Positions 13,717-15,017 of a stretch of DNA of 15,017 nucleotides are shown here, piece by piece. Position 1 is the stretch's first letter; the number at the start of each line of letters is the position of its first letter. A model generated the notes under the pieces. That model ran no database searches and had not been told where the DNA came from. It worked only from the letters and a program-made list of their open reading frames with translations. The position numbers and the translations under genes were made by a program. The stretch is taken from the NCBI GenBank assembly GCA_021782675.1, contig JAJXUS010000005.1, positions 1 through 15,017 on the forward strand, read 5' to 3'. The stretch comes from Acidobacteriota bacterium. Lineage in GTDB: Bacteria; Acidobacteriota; Terriglobia; Terriglobales; Acidobacteriaceae.

Positions 13717-15017
13717 ATGAAGCACCGTTTCTCTCTTCTTCTGGTATTGTTCTGTGGTCTTGCCGGCTCGGCCTTCGCAACTGTAAATGTCAGCAGCCCC
13801 TCGATGGGGCAACAGGTGGGGTCCCCAGTACATTACACGGCCACGTCCAGCGCCCCTACCTGTAACCGTGGTGTCGCATCGATGGGCGTTTACGTCGACA
13901 ATTCTCTGAAAGTAGTCCAGCAGGGATCGAGTTTGAACACCCAGATATCCCTTGGCCCCGGAACCTACAATACCGTCGTTCAAGAGTGGGACTACTGCGG
14001 AGGGTCCACGTACACGCCGATCACGATCGCAGTCACCAATCAGACTGGAGTCTTCGTCAGCTCCCCGACCGTGAACAGCACGGTTAGCCCCACCGTGAAT
14101 TACGTTGCCACGTCGCGCAGCTCCTGCTCGGCGGGCGTTGCTTCGATGGGCGTCTACGTGGATAACTCCCTGCAGCGCGTACAGACCGGCAGCTCGCTGA
14201 ACACGACAGTCTCCATGAGCGCCGGAAAGCACAACACCGTTGTGCAGGAGTGGGATAACTGCGGTGGATCCACCTATACTCAGGTGCCGGTCAATGTATC
14301 GGGAGGGACGGGCGTCAATGTGACATCCCCGGCCAATAACAGCACCGTCAACGCTCAGGTGAACTATGTGGCCACGGCGAACTCCAGTACCTGCGCGCAG
14401 GGTGTCGCGTCAATGGGCATCTATGTCAATAACAATCTGGTCTATACCGTCAACGGAAACAGTCTGAATCACACCATCACGCTTGGCTCAGGATCACAGC
14501 ACACCGTGGTGCAGGAGTGGGACCATTGTGGCGGTTCCACTTACTCGACGGTCAACCTGACCGTGAATGGCGGCAGCGGGCATCCCCTCAGCAACCTGCA
14601 GGCCAGCAGCGGCTGGAAGGCGTACGGCCAGTTCGCGCCGGATTACAACGACTGCTCTTCCAACTGCTCCGGTGTGGGCTTTTCGATGTGGCAGCATCAG
14701 TCCTCCCCATCCATGAGCGGCAATTCCACGAAGTTCAATCTCTGGGGCTCCACGCCGTACTCCGATGTCTTATTCACAAACGCTTTGATTGGCCAGAATT
14801 CGAGCCAGGGATTACCGGACTCCGATCACACCCTGCTGCCCACAATCCATAACTTCACCTATGACGCGGACGTCTATGTGGCCAACGCCTCGGTCACTCA
14901 GGTTTTGGAATTTGACGTCAGCATGTATATGAACGGGATGGGTTTCATCTTCGGAAATCAATGCAACTATCTCGGAGACCATACCTGGGACGTCTGGAAC
15001 AACACGACGAACCATTG
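13717..15017 (+). CDS. Secreted protein with three Cys-paired Ig-like repeats and shared C-terminal domain (3' truncated by window edge)
   Basis: The frame is open from ATG 13717 to the last base, giving 433 residues so far. GAGG at 13706-13709 is 7 bases upstream, and a second ATG at 13713 is in another frame that stops early. A signal peptide (MKHRFSLLLVLFCGLAGSAFA) is followed by three repeats of about 88 residues at about 22-107, 111-196 and 199-284. Each begins V-x-V-(S/T)-S-P, contains VASMG(V/I)YV(D/N)N and ends TVVQEWDxCGGSTY. Each has two cysteines in register (49/94, 137/182, 226/271), probably one disulfide per domain. From about 290 comes the domain also found in the lipoprotein encoded at 11742-12923: YGQFAPDYNDCSSNCSGV and TQVLEFDVSMYMNG. 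The lipoprotein suggests about 90 more residues are missing. The Ig-like fold is inferred, and a surface adhesin or carbohydrate-binding role is a guess. Confidence 0.85.
   Translation, partial: MKHRFSLLLVLFCGLAGSAFATVNVSSPSMGQQVGSPVHYTATSSAPTCNRGVASMGVYVDNSLKVVQQGSSLNTQISLGPGTYNTVVQEWDYCGGSTYTPITIAVTNQTGVFVSSPTVNSTVSPTVNYVATSRSSCSAGVASMGVYVDNSLQRVQTGSSLNTTVSMSAGKHNTVVQEWDNCGGSTYTQVPVNVSGGTGVNVTSPANNSTVNAQVNYVATANSSTCAQGVASMGIYVNNNLVYTVNGNSLNHTITLGSGSQHTVVQEWDHCGGSTYSTVNLTVNGGSGHPLSNLQASSGWKAYGQFAPDYNDCSSNCSGVGFSMWQHQSSPSMSGNSTKFNLWGSTPYSDVLFTNALIGQNSSQGLPDSDHTLLPTIHNFTYDADVYVANASVTQVLEFDVSMYMNGMGFIFGNQCNYLGDHTWDVWNNTTNH

Noticed and set aside
13462-14232. 256-residue minus-strand open frame
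   Set aside because: It runs opposite the three Ig-like repeats, whose plus-strand frame shows clear repeat conservation at the protein level. Its His/Arg/Gly-rich product is a codon-complement artefact.

Overview
The window looks like a chromosomal segment from an acidobacterium, probably Terriglobia/Acidobacteriaceae (Granulicella, Terriglobus or Edaphobacter type). Three things suggest this: a stand-alone MacB/FtsX permease of the acidobacterial 'ADOP' type, a secreted VWA protein of the acidobacterial VWFA-related type, and dispersed repeats beginning TCATTCTGAGCGAAGCGAAG, which I recall as common in these genomes. The assignment rests on family resemblance only. GC content is high and most products carry signal peptides or membrane anchors, so this is a cell-envelope region.

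Layout. 1-459 is the 3' end of an epoxide-hydrolase-like alpha/beta hydrolase. 694-3225 encodes the large orphan ABC permease, followed by an unrecognised multi-pass membrane protein (3303-4160) and a hairpin with a T-rich loop. On the minus strand, 4333-5193 encodes an exported beta-rich protein with three DUF5666-like repeats. Divergent from it is a co-directional set: a secreted TPR protein (5398-6567), a putative nucleotidyltransferase (6583-7683) and a TonB-like energy transducer (7772-8827), closed by a strong intrinsic terminator (8891-8924). Next is a 0.3-kb array of acidobacterial dispersed repeats, then the minus-strand VWA protein (9337-10554) and a divergent exported protein of unknown function (10695-11735).

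The last 3.3 kb is the most unusual part. A minus-strand lipoprotein (11742-12923) has a long Ser/Gly linker encoded by a minisatellite. A plus-strand secreted protein with three Cys-paired Ig-like repeats (13717 to beyond the window end) diverges from it. Both end in the same C-terminal domain, which I do not recognise, so one presumed recognition or adhesion module is carried on two different stalks. The roughly 790 bp between them contains no convincing gene, an AT-rich stretch and a leader rich in potential hairpins.

How the genes may work together (inference). The TPR/nucleotidyltransferase/TonB set could be a transport or envelope-assembly unit. The VWA, TPR and paired C-terminal-domain proteins look like surface or periplasmic interaction proteins. 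No RNA genes, CRISPR array, transposase or phage gene was found.
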